Shown here piece by piece: positions 9,828-19,102 of a stretch of 53,299 nucleotides of DNA. Where the stretch lies: NCBI GenBank assembly GCA_013288005.1, contig JABDCS010000011.1:1-53299 (forward strand). Reading direction: 5' to 3'. This stretch comes from Chlamydiota bacterium (GTDB lineage Bacteria > Chlamydiota > Chlamydiia > Chlamydiales > Rhabdochlamydiaceae). Numbering within the stretch: the stretch's first letter is position 1; the number at the start of each line of letters is the position of its first letter. Under the pieces are notes generated by a model, which saw nothing but the letters and a program-made list of their open reading frames with translations, did not search any database and was not told where the DNA came from. The position numbers and the translations under genes are program-made.

Positions 9828-11414
9828 TCAGAAGTCGTCTATAAATTTTAGATGAGGGAATTGGGCCTTAAGAAAAAAAATGGCTCGTCTGTCTTTCTCA
9901 GGAAAGCAAAGGGGCGATCCAAAGGTAAGATCTATCGACGTTAAAGAAATACAGTTATAGGCCAAAGCTCTTACTACTTTTTCCGTGACGTTACATTCGC
10001 TAATATTGAGACTGGTAAGTTTCGGTAAATAAGATGCCCGTGCGGCAAAGGCTTTGAGCGCTGCTTTATGTGTGCCAGATCTGGAAATATCCAAAGAAGT
10101 CAATGAAGAAAATCTTGTAAGTATCTTCAAACATCGCGAATCTAGCGGGGCCGAGTCTCCAAGAGTAAGAGAGGCTAAAGCTTTTCTTCTTAAGGCTAAT
10201 GCACGCAACCCTTTTTTATTAGCAAAACAATCTTTTAAGGTTAATGTGTGAAGCAAAGAAAATGCTCCGGCAATAGCTGGAAGGACTCCTTCATCAATTT
10301 GACCATGGCAGGATATACTTAAAGAAGTCAAAACAGGACATTGTTGGTTAAGTGTTGTGATATTCGTCGGATTGACTGCTACTAAATTATCTAAATGAAG
10401 AGTTTCTAATTTACCGCATACACCATCAGAAGGTGTATCGTTAGCAATCTTTTCAAAACAAGAAAGATAGAGAAATATCAAATTGTGGCAACCTCTAGAC
10501 AAAGCATCTAGAGTCCTTTGATTAACCGGTGTAGATACCCCTGATAAACTGAGCTCTTTTAATTCTCTTAATTTGATGAAAGGAATAACACTATCGCCGT
10601 AAACTTCCATCCTCAAATAATTCAAGGAGGTAAATCCCCCACTTATAGCTTTTGCGACCTCTATATTCGTAACTAAGTCAAGATAGAGGCTTTTTAATCT
10701 AAGGCAATTTGAGGCTAACGCTTTGATTGTAGTCGGATTAATTGCCGCACATTTAGAAAGGTCAAGAGAAATCAAATTTGCTCCTCTTCGAGCAACCGTC
10801 AATAGAGCAGATTCATCGACATACTCACATTTTCTAAGAATTAGATTTTCTAATCGTGTTAACTTAGAAAAAAGAGTCTCTAAATGGGATGAAAAATTGA
10901 CATTGGCGTAACGCAGATTAAGTTTTGTGACAGAGGGAAGTCTTGTGGTAGGTAACGTAAAAGAGGAAATCAGTGAATAATCGGTATAGGATAGATCCAA
11001 AGTGGTCAGCTGGGGAAAATGATTATCCGCGCTCGCTAAAATACTTTTCCATGGCTCAAGGCTATCGCTCTTACAATATTTAATTTTGAAGGCTTTTATT
11101 ATCTGGTCACATTCGTCTCTGGGAGCAAATGTTACTCTATTTTTGTGGTAAAAAGTTAATGCATTAAGGCCTAATCTACTAAGCCTGCGGGTCATATTTC
11201 CCACAAGAGGAATTTCAGTAAACTTTAGATAGGAAAAGATGTGATTGCGAAAATCTCTGCTATGCAAAACTTGCAAAGCTGCAGGTAGTCGAGGTGCACA
11301 TTGTGAGGAGGAGGAACCTCGTACAACAGCTCTTCGTTTTGCGCTTATTAATGGGGGAAGAGGCCGCCCAGTGGAAGGTGGAAAGGGGCTTTTACTTTGA
11401 ATCGATAGGCTCAT
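9828..11414 (-). CDS. F-box/LRR protein (528 aa)
   Basis: A TTG at 11423 would give three extra residues, but the ATG at 11414 gives the N-terminus MSLSIQSKS that matches the paralogue at 8133-9812, so I prefer it; the gene then begins two bases after the upstream stop. The N-terminal 60 residues are almost identical to that paralogue, including SAKRRAVVRGSSSSQ and the F-box-like NHIFSYLKFTEI. The LRRs from about 130 onward are divergent, with many units missing the usual Cys (for example FTSLNYLRMEV). The C-terminal insertion GSPLCFPEKDRRA interrupts the last repeat before FPHLKFIDDF. Function inferred from domain composition. Confidence 0.88.
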   Translation of the reverse strand: MSLSIQSKSPFPPSTGRPLPPLISAKRRAVVRGSSSSQCAPRLPAALQVLHSRDFRNHIFSYLKFTEIPLVGNMTRRLSRLGLNALTFYHKNRVTFAPRDECDQIIKAFKIKYCKSDSLEPWKSILASADNHFPQLTTLDLSYTDYSLISSFTLPTTRLPSVTKLNLRYANVNFSSHLETLFSKLTRLENLILRKCEYVDESALLTVARRGANLISLDLSKCAAINPTTIKALASNCLRLKSLYLDLVTNIEVAKAISGGFTSLNYLRMEVYGDSVIPFIKLRELKELSLSGVSTPVNQRTLDALSRGCHNLIFLYLSCFEKIANDTPSDGVCGKLETLHLDNLVAVNPTNITTLNQQCPVLTSLSISCHGQIDEGVLPAIAGAFSLLHTLTLKDCFANKKGLRALALRRKALASLTLGDSAPLDSRCLKILTRFSSLTSLDISRSGTHKAALKAFAARASYLPKLTSLNISECNVTEKVVRALAYNCISLTSIDLTFGSPLCFPEKDRRAIFFLKAQFPHLKFIDDF

Positions 11415-11416
11415 AT

Positions 11417-12778
11417 TCAGCAACCTATAAATTTTACATGGGGGAATTCTTCTCTAAGAGATGCACCTATTTGTCTATCAATGCGATAACAATAGGAAAG
11501 ATTTAAGGATTTTAAAGAAGGATATTTAACTGCTAAATCCCTAACTGCTTCCTTAGTGACATCACTAGTAGAAAAATTAATTACGGTGAGATTACCCAAG
11601 TGTGGGGTGGTGTTAGCAAGCGCTTTGAGAACTACCAGATAGCCCTTTCTTTGGCTTGCGATTCCTAAATATGCCAATAAGGGAGATACCCTTGGTAGGA
11701 CTTCCATACATTTAGCATCGACTCCCGGACAGTTAGCAAGCTCAAGAGAAGTTAATGTTTCTCTTCTTGGAAACAGAGCCTCTAAGCCTTCTTTATTTAC
11801 GCCAGGGCAGTCTGAGAGATTTAAACTGCTTAGGCGAGTAAAGGCATTACCAATGGCTGCAAGGACAGAAGCATCAAGCTGACGACATATGGAGACATCT
11901 AAAGAGGTCAAATCTCGACAGCCATGGCTAAGTGCTGCGATAGTATCTTTATTGATCGCTGGGCATCCGGAGAGGTTGAGTGTTCGTAATTGACTAAATG
12001 CCATAACTGAAATCGCTTTAGCATCAGTTTTTTTTGGATTAGCAGCGGATAGAGAAGTCAAAGAGGGAAATCCATCACGAAGAACTTTCATTTCCTCTTG
12101 CTGAATTACATGTTCAGAGACATTTAACTCTGTTAATTGTGGAGAGTGAGCAGCAAGAGCTCCTAAAGTCTCTAAGTAGACTCCGGGCACTCTGGTGAGG
12201 CTGAGTGAGAACCAATTTTTTCTCTTTGCAATAGCAAGAACGCTTTCTCGACAAACCTGCATGCAATGATCAAGGACAAGAGTGTGCAAGAGAGGAAACT
12301 TTTGCAAGCACAAATCAAGATCACTTCTTACAGTATTCGTGAAAGAGAGGTTGAGCCTTGTTAATAGGGGGGCTTGCACTTCCCTCAAAAATACTTCACT
12401 AACAGCTTCTTGAGCTCTAAAATCCACATCCGTTAAGAAGGGGAATTGATTTTCGGCCGTGCGGAATATATTACGCCATACATTAGAAACGATTTCGGTA
12501 GCAGGTGGTCGGAAAATCTTTATAAGATCATCTTCGTTTCGGGAAACTAAAGTCGTTCTATTTTTGTGAAAAGCAAGGAGTTCGTCTTTGCAGTGTTTAG
12601 CCCATAAATGAGAAACCCGATTCCCAATGACTATCTCCGGTAGCTTTAAATAGAAAAAGATGGAATGACGAAGCGCAGTAATGGAAAAAATTTGCGCGAT
12701 TATTAGAGGGGGGGAAGGGTCTATTGGAGCCTTAACTCGAGCAGTAGGAAATAGACCTCTAAGAATCGAAATTGCCAT
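11417..12778 (-). CDS. F-box/LRR protein (453 aa)
   Basis: Short N-terminus (29 residues) before the F-box-like segment at about 30-60 (HSIFFYLKLPEIVI, RVSHLW). LRRs follow from about 120, with clear CRDLTSLDVSIC and FPLLHTLVLDHC units; the product ends EFPHVKFIGC. The start ATG at 12778 has no recognisable Shine-Dalgarno, but the 129-base gap upstream carries a good promoter-like pair (see 12844-12873). This gene could therefore head a separate transcript for the eight LRR genes down to the left edge. The stop TGA lies two bases before the next start. Confidence 0.89.
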   Translation of the reverse strand: MAISILRGLFPTARVKAPIDPSPPLIIAQIFSITALRHSIFFYLKLPEIVIGNRVSHLWAKHCKDELLAFHKNRTTLVSRNEDDLIKIFRPPATEIVSNVWRNIFRTAENQFPFLTDVDFRAQEAVSEVFLREVQAPLLTRLNLSFTNTVRSDLDLCLQKFPLLHTLVLDHCMQVCRESVLAIAKRKNWFSLSLTRVPGVYLETLGALAAHSPQLTELNVSEHVIQQEEMKVLRDGFPSLTSLSAANPKKTDAKAISVMAFSQLRTLNLSGCPAINKDTIAALSHGCRDLTSLDVSICRQLDASVLAAIGNAFTRLSSLNLSDCPGVNKEGLEALFPRRETLTSLELANCPGVDAKCMEVLPRVSPLLAYLGIASQRKGYLVVLKALANTTPHLGNLTVINFSTSDVTKEAVRDLAVKYPSLKSLNLSYCYRIDRQIGASLREEFPHVKFIGC

Positions 12779-12843
12779 GGAAAGTAGTCAGATATTTAGG
12801 GTTATATCTTTTTTCTAAGATAAGAAGACCAGCTAGCGCAGAT

Positions 12844-12873
12844 TTTATACTCTCGGAACCCACTTTTTCTCAA
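12844..12873 (-). promoter_or_regulatory. Candidate sigma-66/70-type promoter inside the LRR array
   Basis: On the minus strand TTGAGA (12868-12873) and TATAAA (12844-12849) are separated by 18 bases and lie about 65 bases before the ATG at 12778. This is the largest gap within the first LRR array, and the best promoter-like match I saw there. Confidence 0.5.
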
Positions 12874-12907
12874 TAAGAATGGTCAGAGAGAAGAGGACAT
12901 TGGTCAA

Positions 12908-14344
12908 TTAAAGATGAATAGTAAGGTGGGGAAAATTAGATTGAAGCTCTTGGATGGAAGAGCTACAGAGCAATTCACATCCAATAAGATGAAGAGATTG
13001 TAAATGAGGAGAGGCATTAGCTAGCAAACCGATAGCGGGCATAGGAATTTTGGGGCAATGAGAAAAATCCGCTTCTACTAGACAATGACAATTCGCAGCA
13101 ATTTTTTCTATACAGAAACCATCTACATCTGGACACCATGAGAGATTTAGATAAGTCAAGTTGCGCCAATTTCCAACAAATGTCGGTAGGCTTCTTTTGT
13201 CGATCTCGCTGCAGCCTGTTAGATTAAGGGAATTCAATCCGGGACAAGCAGTGGCTATGTTACGTGCAAACTCTGCATTGGCCTGGGGACACCATGCTGC
13301 GCTTAGCGAAGAAAATTTACTGCCATTTATCGCTAAAGGTTGAAGAGAACTGCTTGTGACTTCTCTACAATAAGAAAAATTCACAGAAGTTAAAGCGGGA
13401 AATTTTTTTGTAATGGTATCGATCGCTTGCTCATTAATTCGGTTACACTGAGAAACATCGAGGCAGTTCAAATACGGACATCCATCTGCAAGTGCATGTA
13501 TCGTGTCGGGATTCACCCCAGGACAGCATGCAAGGCGAAGAGACTGCAAATGATAGTATTCTGCAGCAATGGTTCGCAGAACAACCTCATTGACATTTGC
13601 ACTCCATGAAAGTTCTAAAAAGCGAATATTACGACAATGCTGTGTCAAAATAGGAATAGTCACTTCATTAACAGCAGAACAACCTTTAAGATTTAAAGAG
13701 GTAAGACGCGGAAATGCGCGTGCAACAACTCTAATCGCTTCCTCATCTACATGTGGGCAATCTCGAAGAGAAAGGGAGGTCAAAAAAGGAAATTTATGAC
13801 TTAAAGCTAAAAGAGTCACTTTATTAATCGAGGGACAACGAGAGGCATTTAAATGGCTAAGTAACGGTGCCACTTTAGCTGACATAGCAAAGGGTAGAAT
13901 CGCATTATCCTCATCTGACAAATCGAGATCGGTTAAATAAGGAAACTCTTCTCCTCCAGAAATAAAAATATCGCCCCATGTAGTCGGTAAATAGGGATAG
14001 TAAGGTCCTTTGAAGGCTTTTTTAAGATCACAGCTCTCTTGATTCCCCACCAAAGTTTTTCTGGATCGATGATGATGGCGCAAGTCTGCATGCTCAATCC
14101 TGCTCCTTGCTCGTGAGATATTTCCCATCTGCGCTACTTCGCGGAAGGTCAAATAAGATTGTATGTGTTGAGTAAGAGGTGGGATGGAAAAAACCGCTCT
14201 TACCGCCGATTGAATGGTGAGTAGGGAAGCATCTCCTTCCATGGAAGAGAAAGGGGCATGAGCTAAAGGGGGAGATGGAGAAGATGTATAGCCTTTGTCC
14301 TGAAATGAAGCACTAGCTCTGAGTCCCCCAATTGAAGATGTCAT
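12908..14344 (-). CDS. F-box/LRR protein (478 aa)
   Basis: Residues 1-45 are Ser-rich and low complexity. The F-box-like segment at about 50-80 (FSIPPLTQHIQSYLTFREV) ends in RARSRI rather than a Trp, so Skp1 binding is less certain than for its neighbours. The LRRs, from about 130 to the end, are unusually regular, each 26 residues with CP-h-L-x-x-L-x-h-x-x-C (for example CPYLNCLDVSQC and FPRLTSLNLKGC), very like eukaryotic FBXL2/FBXL20 and AMN1 repeats. Separate gaps of 41 and 129 bases flank the gene. The end reads NFPHLTIHL. Confidence 0.9.
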   Translation of the reverse strand: MTSSIGGLRASASFQDKGYTSSPSPPLAHAPFSSMEGDASLLTIQSAVRAVFSIPPLTQHIQSYLTFREVAQMGNISRARSRIEHADLRHHHRSRKTLVGNQESCDLKKAFKGPYYPYLPTTWGDIFISGGEEFPYLTDLDLSDEDNAILPFAMSAKVAPLLSHLNASRCPSINKVTLLALSHKFPFLTSLSLRDCPHVDEEAIRVVARAFPRLTSLNLKGCSAVNEVTIPILTQHCRNIRFLELSWSANVNEVVLRTIAAEYYHLQSLRLACCPGVNPDTIHALADGCPYLNCLDVSQCNRINEQAIDTITKKFPALTSVNFSYCREVTSSSLQPLAINGSKFSSLSAAWCPQANAEFARNIATACPGLNSLNLTGCSEIDKRSLPTFVGNWRNLTYLNLSWCPDVDGFCIEKIAANCHCLVEADFSHCPKIPMPAIGLLANASPHLQSLHLIGCELLCSSSIQELQSNFPHLTIHL

Positions 14345-14385
14345 GGTTTTTTATTAACTATTGGATAACAAGGTTTGATACATCC

Positions 14386-15783
14386 TCACAAACTGGTAAT
14401 TTCCGCTTCGGTCCGAGGATCACACTTGATCTGAAGTTGAGGAAATTCAGCCCGTAAAGAAGCGATCTGTGAAGGCTGTAGTTCTCTAGGACTCATAAAC
14501 TTTGTTACATCCAGAAATTGCAATTTCTTACACTGCTGAAGAAGATATCTTACCGTAGCCTCATCAAGATCCTCACAAAAAGCTAAATTAACTTCCGTGA
14601 GGTTAGGGCAACCTTCTGCGATGACTCTAACGTGTTTCTTTATCTGAGGGCACCCTGGCAAACTAATGGATCCAAGCGTCGGACAAGCAGCAGGGACAAG
14701 CTCACTTTCCCATTTTTCAAAAGAGCCTTTTAGGTTTAAAGAGCGCAATTGGGGTAAACGCGTGAGGAAAAGATGGACAACTCGTTCAGAAGCATTTGAA
14801 CAACCAATCGCCTCAAGAGAAGTTAAATTCGAGCATCCTTGCGTTAGATTTAATGCTGTATCCTCATCGAGTTCTGGACATATTCGAAGTCGTAATCCGA
14901 TAAGCTGAGAATAATTTCCAAGAGTGTACAAGGCGCCTTCCAAGAACCAGCATTCGGAAAGGTCGAGATAGGTGATTTTAGGACATCTTACCGCGAGCTT
15001 AGATAAAGCCAATGTTGTAGTCGATTGAGCGCATCTGGCAAGAGTGAGAGAGGTCAAGTGAGGAAATGCGGTTGCAATAGCTATAGTAGTCGACTCTGTT
15101 ACTCCTTGGCAACCTGTAGTATTGAGGGACTTTAAAGCAGGAAATTTGCGCCTACAGTCGTGGAAAGTTGCAGTTGTTACTCCAGGACACTCGCTCACGT
15201 TCAGACTACTAAGACTAGTAATGGGAGTTTTTGAAGATTGAAGAGGGGTAATCGCATGTTCTTGATTGGTGAGATCGAGGTTTTTTAAGCGGGGAAATTT
15301 GTCCTTCGCTAGACAGAAAAAAAAGTCCCATTCAGCACTTTGCAATACTCTATCTACTAAAGGCAAATTCATGGAATCTCTAAAGGCAAATGCGTCTGCT
15401 TTACTTCCTGAAAAAGTAAGCCTCTCTTTGTGATGGTGTTGCAGCCCTTGGGGAGTTAGTGCCTTCCAACTTCTCGAAACACAAGAAAATCGAGCGACTT
15501 GAAAAAAAGTTAAATAAGAAAGAATAGATTGCCTAAGAGTATCAATATTAAACACTTCGGTGTCAAATGGGTGTGTTGTTTTCTGCTTATAAGACGAGCT
15601 AAAAGATATTGCAATAATATGTCTAAGCTTTTTACTCGTAGATGCCTGTGTTTCCGTAGATGTAAGGCGGGTCCCTAAAACCGGAGATGGCTCCGCTTCC
15701 GTAGATGTAAGACAGGTCTCTAAAAAGGGTGACAATGCAAAAGTACTAGAAGATAATGATGTTATATTCAATGCCATAGTCAT
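14386..15783 (-). CDS. F-box/LRR protein (465 aa)
   Basis: Best F-box match of the array: residues 78-110 give FNIDTLRQSILSYLTFFQVARF with CVSRSWKAL, including the conserved V-S-R-x-W ending. The N-terminal region holds a short duplication (LTSTEAE/LTSTETQ, residues 25-48). LRRs run from about 160, with FPHLTSLTLARC and CPNLTEVNLAFC units. Two in-frame ATGs (15783, 15777) begin the frame; neither has a strong Shine-Dalgarno. An 87-base AT-rich gap separates it from the gene upstream. The C-terminal tail after the last repeat (CDPRTEAEITSL) is longer than in most paralogues. Confidence 0.9.
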   Translation of the reverse strand: MTMALNITSLSSSTFALSPFLETCLTSTEAEPSPVLGTRLTSTETQASTSKKLRHIIAISFSSSYKQKTTHPFDTEVFNIDTLRQSILSYLTFFQVARFSCVSRSWKALTPQGLQHHHKERLTFSGSKADAFAFRDSMNLPLVDRVLQSAEWDFFFCLAKDKFPRLKNLDLTNQEHAITPLQSSKTPITSLSSLNVSECPGVTTATFHDCRRKFPALKSLNTTGCQGVTESTTIAIATAFPHLTSLTLARCAQSTTTLALSKLAVRCPKITYLDLSECWFLEGALYTLGNYSQLIGLRLRICPELDEDTALNLTQGCSNLTSLEAIGCSNASERVVHLFLTRLPQLRSLNLKGSFEKWESELVPAACPTLGSISLPGCPQIKKHVRVIAEGCPNLTEVNLAFCEDLDEATVRYLLQQCKKLQFLDVTKFMSPRELQPSQIASLRAEFPQLQIKCDPRTEAEITSL

Positions 15784-15870
15784 ATATTCATAAATGATAA
15801 AAATAAAAATTTAAGACATAATAAGATAAAATTTTTAAAAATCCTAGTTAATTATAGGAAAAATCAACTA

Positions 15871-17205
15871 TCAACGGTGTTCCGTTATTTCCCCTATGCT
15901 CGCCTCCATGTGGGGAGCACATAGAATAGTCAATTGAGGATACTCGGAACGAAGAGAAATAATATGGCGGCAATTTAAACCGGGGGCTCGGTGATCCTTA
16001 AGGCTAAACACATCAAGAGTTTTCAAACTACGACACAGTAAAATAACTAATTTCACCAATTTCTCATCCAGATTACAATAACGTAGTTTAATATCTGTTA
16101 GATTAATGCAAGGTTTTAAAATCGCTTTGATGGGAGAGTTTGGGAATCCCGTTAAATTAATAGAAGTTAAGCTAGGACATATAAATGCAGGAAGAAGACC
16201 TTTCCACTTATTAAAAGACCACGAGAGATTTAAAGATTGTAATCTTGGCAATCTTGTTAAGAGAGTGTGGATTCCTCGATTGGTCAAATTATCGCAACGC
16301 ACAGCTTCTAAAGAAGTTAATCTTGAACAACCTATAACAAGTGTTTGCGCGAGTTCATCATCCATTTCTGGACAACTTTCTAGACACAACGTGGTTAACT
16401 GAGGGAAACCTTGTACAACAGCCTGTAATATTGTCTTATGCAATTGGCATTGGGAAAGATTAAGAAAAGTAATCTTAGAACACCTTTTAGTAAGAGAAGA
16501 AATTGCAGTCTCATTAATTCCCTGACAGCCTGCGAGGTTTAAAGAACGTAAATCTTGGAAAGCTAATGCGATAGCGTCAATACTACTCGGTTCAATATTC
16601 TCGCATTTTTCGATATCCAGTTCTGTAAGATGAGGGAATTTATGTCCTAAACGAGCCAGGCTATCCGTTGTCACTTTAGAACAACGAGCCAAATTAAGGT
16701 GGATAACCTTTTCAGTTACGGCAAAAGAATTAAGAAGGGGATCAATCCCTTCCTCATGACCTGTCAAATCTAGACTTTTTAAGTGAGGAAATCGCTGAAC
16801 CCTATTGAAAAGATTGGACCAACCCTCATTTGTAATACGCCAAGAAACATGGGGGATGTTAAAGGCGTGAATTAGATCTTCCTTGTGTTCTTTAGCTGAT
16901 AATCTTTCTCTCGCTTTGTGATAACTGTCTAATACTGGTACGGGCGATTGACCTCTCTTCCAAAACTTACAAACAGTTAAATTTCGAGCGACTTCATGAA
17001 AAGGCAAATAGGAGATAAGATGTAGGTAATAATATATATTCTTAAAAAATTGATCCCGAGAAGATGGAGCCGAAGGCAATTTTTGAGAGGTGTTGGATAG
17101 GAGTAGAGTATCTCGGCCATCTGCTCTTTGTCTTTTAGAATGGGACGGAAGATTCAGGGTAGCGGAAGTGGCAGGGGTGGTACTGCTTCTAATCGCGGAA
17201 GACAT
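15871..17205 (-). CDS. F-box/LRR protein (444 aa), first gene of the array
   Basis: First LRR gene after pgl, starting only 15 bases beyond the pgl stop without a visible terminator or Shine-Dalgarno. A basic patch (SKRQRADGR, residues 23-31) lies in a low-complexity N-terminus. The F-box-like segment at about 52-83 is altered (YYYLHLISYLPFHEVARN, CKFWKRG). LRRs from about 130 include FPHLTELDIEKC and CINLTDIKLRYC. It pairs with 14386-15783: both end in a similar tail (YPQLTILCAPHMEASI versus FPQLQIKCDPRTEAEI), so they are likely duplicates of each other. SCF-adaptor role inferred. Confidence 0.89.
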   Translation of the reverse strand: MSSAIRSSTTPATSATLNLPSHSKRQRADGRDTLLLSNTSQKLPSAPSSRDQFFKNIYYYLHLISYLPFHEVARNLTVCKFWKRGQSPVPVLDSYHKARERLSAKEHKEDLIHAFNIPHVSWRITNEGWSNLFNRVQRFPHLKSLDLTGHEEGIDPLLNSFAVTEKVIHLNLARCSKVTTDSLARLGHKFPHLTELDIEKCENIEPSSIDAIALAFQDLRSLNLAGCQGINETAISSLTKRCSKITFLNLSQCQLHKTILQAVVQGFPQLTTLCLESCPEMDDELAQTLVIGCSRLTSLEAVRCDNLTNRGIHTLLTRLPRLQSLNLSWSFNKWKGLLPAFICPSLTSINLTGFPNSPIKAILKPCINLTDIKLRYCNLDEKLVKLVILLCRSLKTLDVFSLKDHRAPGLNCRHIISLRSEYPQLTILCAPHMEASIGEITEHR

Positions 17206-17220
17206 GCTTTAGTAGGTAAA

Positions 17221-17973
17221 TTAGTATTTAAAACTTGATATAGCAGCGGTATCGGCAATCCAAAAAGCTTTTGATGTGGATGTTCCAACTTTTTGGGAAG
17301 GCCATTCTATAGGATCGTAAGCGCCCTTAAGCACACGATTCAGCATGCTTGCTTTAGCTGCACCAAGAACATAAATAGCAATTTTCCTCGCTGCATTGAT
17401 GCAAGAATAGGTCAAGGTCATACGCCAAGTATCTTTTTGTGGAACATGGTTGCTGACAACTAAATCGACTTCGTTTTTAAGAGCCAATGTATGCGGAAAG
17501 AGAGAGGCTGTGTGGCCATCATCTCCCATGCCTAGCATAATAAGATCAAAGGGCCGATTTTTTAAAATGAGCTGGATTTCTTCCTGATAGCGTTTCGCAC
17601 TTTCAGTGATATCTGTTGCATCTGCTGGCATCCTATGAATGTGTGAAGCTGGTAGGCCAATATTTTTTAACCCGGATTCCATCGCCATATGGTAATTGGA
17701 TTCTGGATGATCGGAAGGTACGCATCGTTCATCACTCCAGAAAAAATGAATTTTTTCCCAGGGAATTTCTTCTCGGTAAGGGGATCGCGTTAGTTTTTCA
17801 AAAATCGCTTTTGGTGTTGATCCGCCGGAAAGGGCTACATAAAACTCCCCACGCTCGCGTACAGATTCTAAACAGGCCGTTCTCCAATGTTCGATGGCAT
17901 AGAGAGTTGTCGCTTCAAAATCACCGGGAATAATTAAAATGCGTCTTTCATCAATGGGAATACTTTCTAACAT
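17221..17973 (-). CDS. pgl: 6-phosphogluconolactonase
   Basis: A 250-residue protein with the family signatures: SGGSTPK at 49-55, the F-W-S-DERCVP motif at 78-86 and GMGDDGHTASLFP at 148-160. It hydrolyses 6-phosphogluconolactone to 6-phosphogluconate, the second step of the oxidative pentose phosphate pathway, in the cytosol. It is 13 bases downstream of the opcA-like gene and zwf, so the first two pathway enzymes are co-transcribed. Length is normal for the DevB/SOL family. The next gene downstream, an F-box/LRR gene, begins 15 bases after the stop. Confidence 0.95.
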   Translation of the reverse strand: MLESIPIDERRILIIPGDFEATTLYAIEHWRTACLESVRERGEFYVALSGGSTPKAIFEKLTRSPYREEIPWEKIHFFWSDERCVPSDHPESNYHMAMESGLKNIGLPASHIHRMPADATDITESAKRYQEEIQLILKNRPFDLIMLGMGDDGHTASLFPHTLALKNEVDLVVSNHVPQKDTWRMTLTYSCINAARKIAIYVLGAAKASMLNRVLKGAYDPIEWPSQKVGTSTSKAFWIADTAAISSFKY

Positions 17974-17986
17974 ACGCTCTCGGGGT

Positions 17987-19102
17987 TCATAGACTTTTTT
18001 GTTCTAACTGCGCAAGAAATTCGAGTAGTCGGAGGTAATGTTGGCTCGTTCCTTTACGACAAATCTCTTTTACTAATGTGAGGCCCATACCGCTCTTTGT
18101 TAATAAAAATTGGGTAGGAGCGTCGCATTTGTCTTTGGAACAGATATATAGGTTCACAACCTGCGGTGTTTCGGGGATCCGTTTAAATCGGAAATTCGCA
18201 TCGCCATTGGTCCCTAGAATAAAAGTCGTTATCGCTCCGGGTGCAAGATCCTGTAAAGGCATGCTGGAAGGAATGAGCTCAATGGTTAGGGCTTTATTTT
18301 GCTCATTTTCATAATGGAAGAGCAAGTGGGAGTTGGACTTTTCGATCTTCTTAAACGTCCAATTGAGCTGGCAAGCAAGCCATGCCTGTAGGTAAATCGC
18401 TTGGATTTTTGTATGAGAGAAAAAGGTGGTTTCTAAGCTGTTATATTCGATCTTCACCGATGCCACGTCAGCCAATTCTTTTAAGCGCTCAGGCGTGCGG
18501 AAGGTTGAATAAAGAAGTGTCCGCCAATTTTCGGTCCGCGCCCAGCTGAGATCGGCAATATCACAGCCGGCAACTTTTTGATGGTAGAGAAGAGACTTAG
18601 CAAAAAGGGGCAAATTATCAGCAGCCTCCGAATCAAAAATGATTCTAGAAGCAAGTTTCTCCAATTGGTAAGAGATCGGATTTTCCTCAGTAGGGTCATC
18701 AGCCCATACGAGGTAGATGGGTAAGTCCGGAACGAGGTGGGGCAATATCCCATAGGGAATACGTTCGGCCGCTCCTTCCGTAACGGAAAATTCGATGAGA
18801 TCACAGGCAATATCACTCTCATGACTAGGAGAGATTACCGAAACTGCAGTCTCAAAATCTTGCTCATTTTTTCCCTCTTCAATAACAATAAAAAGAATGC
18901 GAGAAGGGAACTTTTCTATCACTCTTTGGGCCACTCCCCGAATGTAGGCTGCGCGGGGTGTTTTCTTGGTCACAAGAATGAGGTTGAACAAACAGGCACG
19001 CATTTTCGCATTGCCCTGGCTAGATGCTAAATTCTCCCAAATAGAATCCAAGGTAGCTTCAATAGATGAAGGCGAAACTATGAGTGGTTTTGAGCCTGAC
19101 AT
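17987..19102 (-). CDS. opcA: OpcA-like glucose-6-phosphate dehydrogenase assembly/subunit protein
   Basis: This 371-residue protein lies immediately after zwf with no intergenic base. The segment around residues 55-80 (YIRGVAQRVIEKFPSRILFI) and the DLPIYLVWADDP block at about 130 match the conserved N-terminal core of OpcA family proteins. In cyanobacteria and actinobacteria OpcA promotes oligomerisation and activity of G6PD. The C-terminal half (about 190-371) is more divergent. Position between zwf and pgl strongly supports the assignment; a biochemical role here is inferred from family and context. Confidence 0.8.
   Translation of the reverse strand: MSGSKPLIVSPSSIEATLDSIWENLASSQGNAKMRACLFNLILVTKKTPRAAYIRGVAQRVIEKFPSRILFIVIEEGKNEQDFETAVSVISPSHESDIACDLIEFSVTEGAAERIPYGILPHLVPDLPIYLVWADDPTEENPISYQLEKLASRIIFDSEAADNLPLFAKSLLYHQKVAGCDIADLSWARTENWRTLLYSTFRTPERLKELADVASVKIEYNSLETTFFSHTKIQAIYLQAWLACQLNWTFKKIEKSNSHLLFHYENEQNKALTIELIPSSMPLQDLAPGAITTFILGTNGDANFRFKRIPETPQVVNLYICSKDKCDAPTQFLLTKSGMGLTLVKEICRKGTSQHYLRLLEFLAQLEQKSL

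Noticed and set aside
1..17205. Regular short repeats every 75-85 bases, reminiscent of a CRISPR array
   Set aside because: The periodicity is the 26-28 residue LRR coding unit; units are diverged, in frame, and there are no unique spacers or cas genes.
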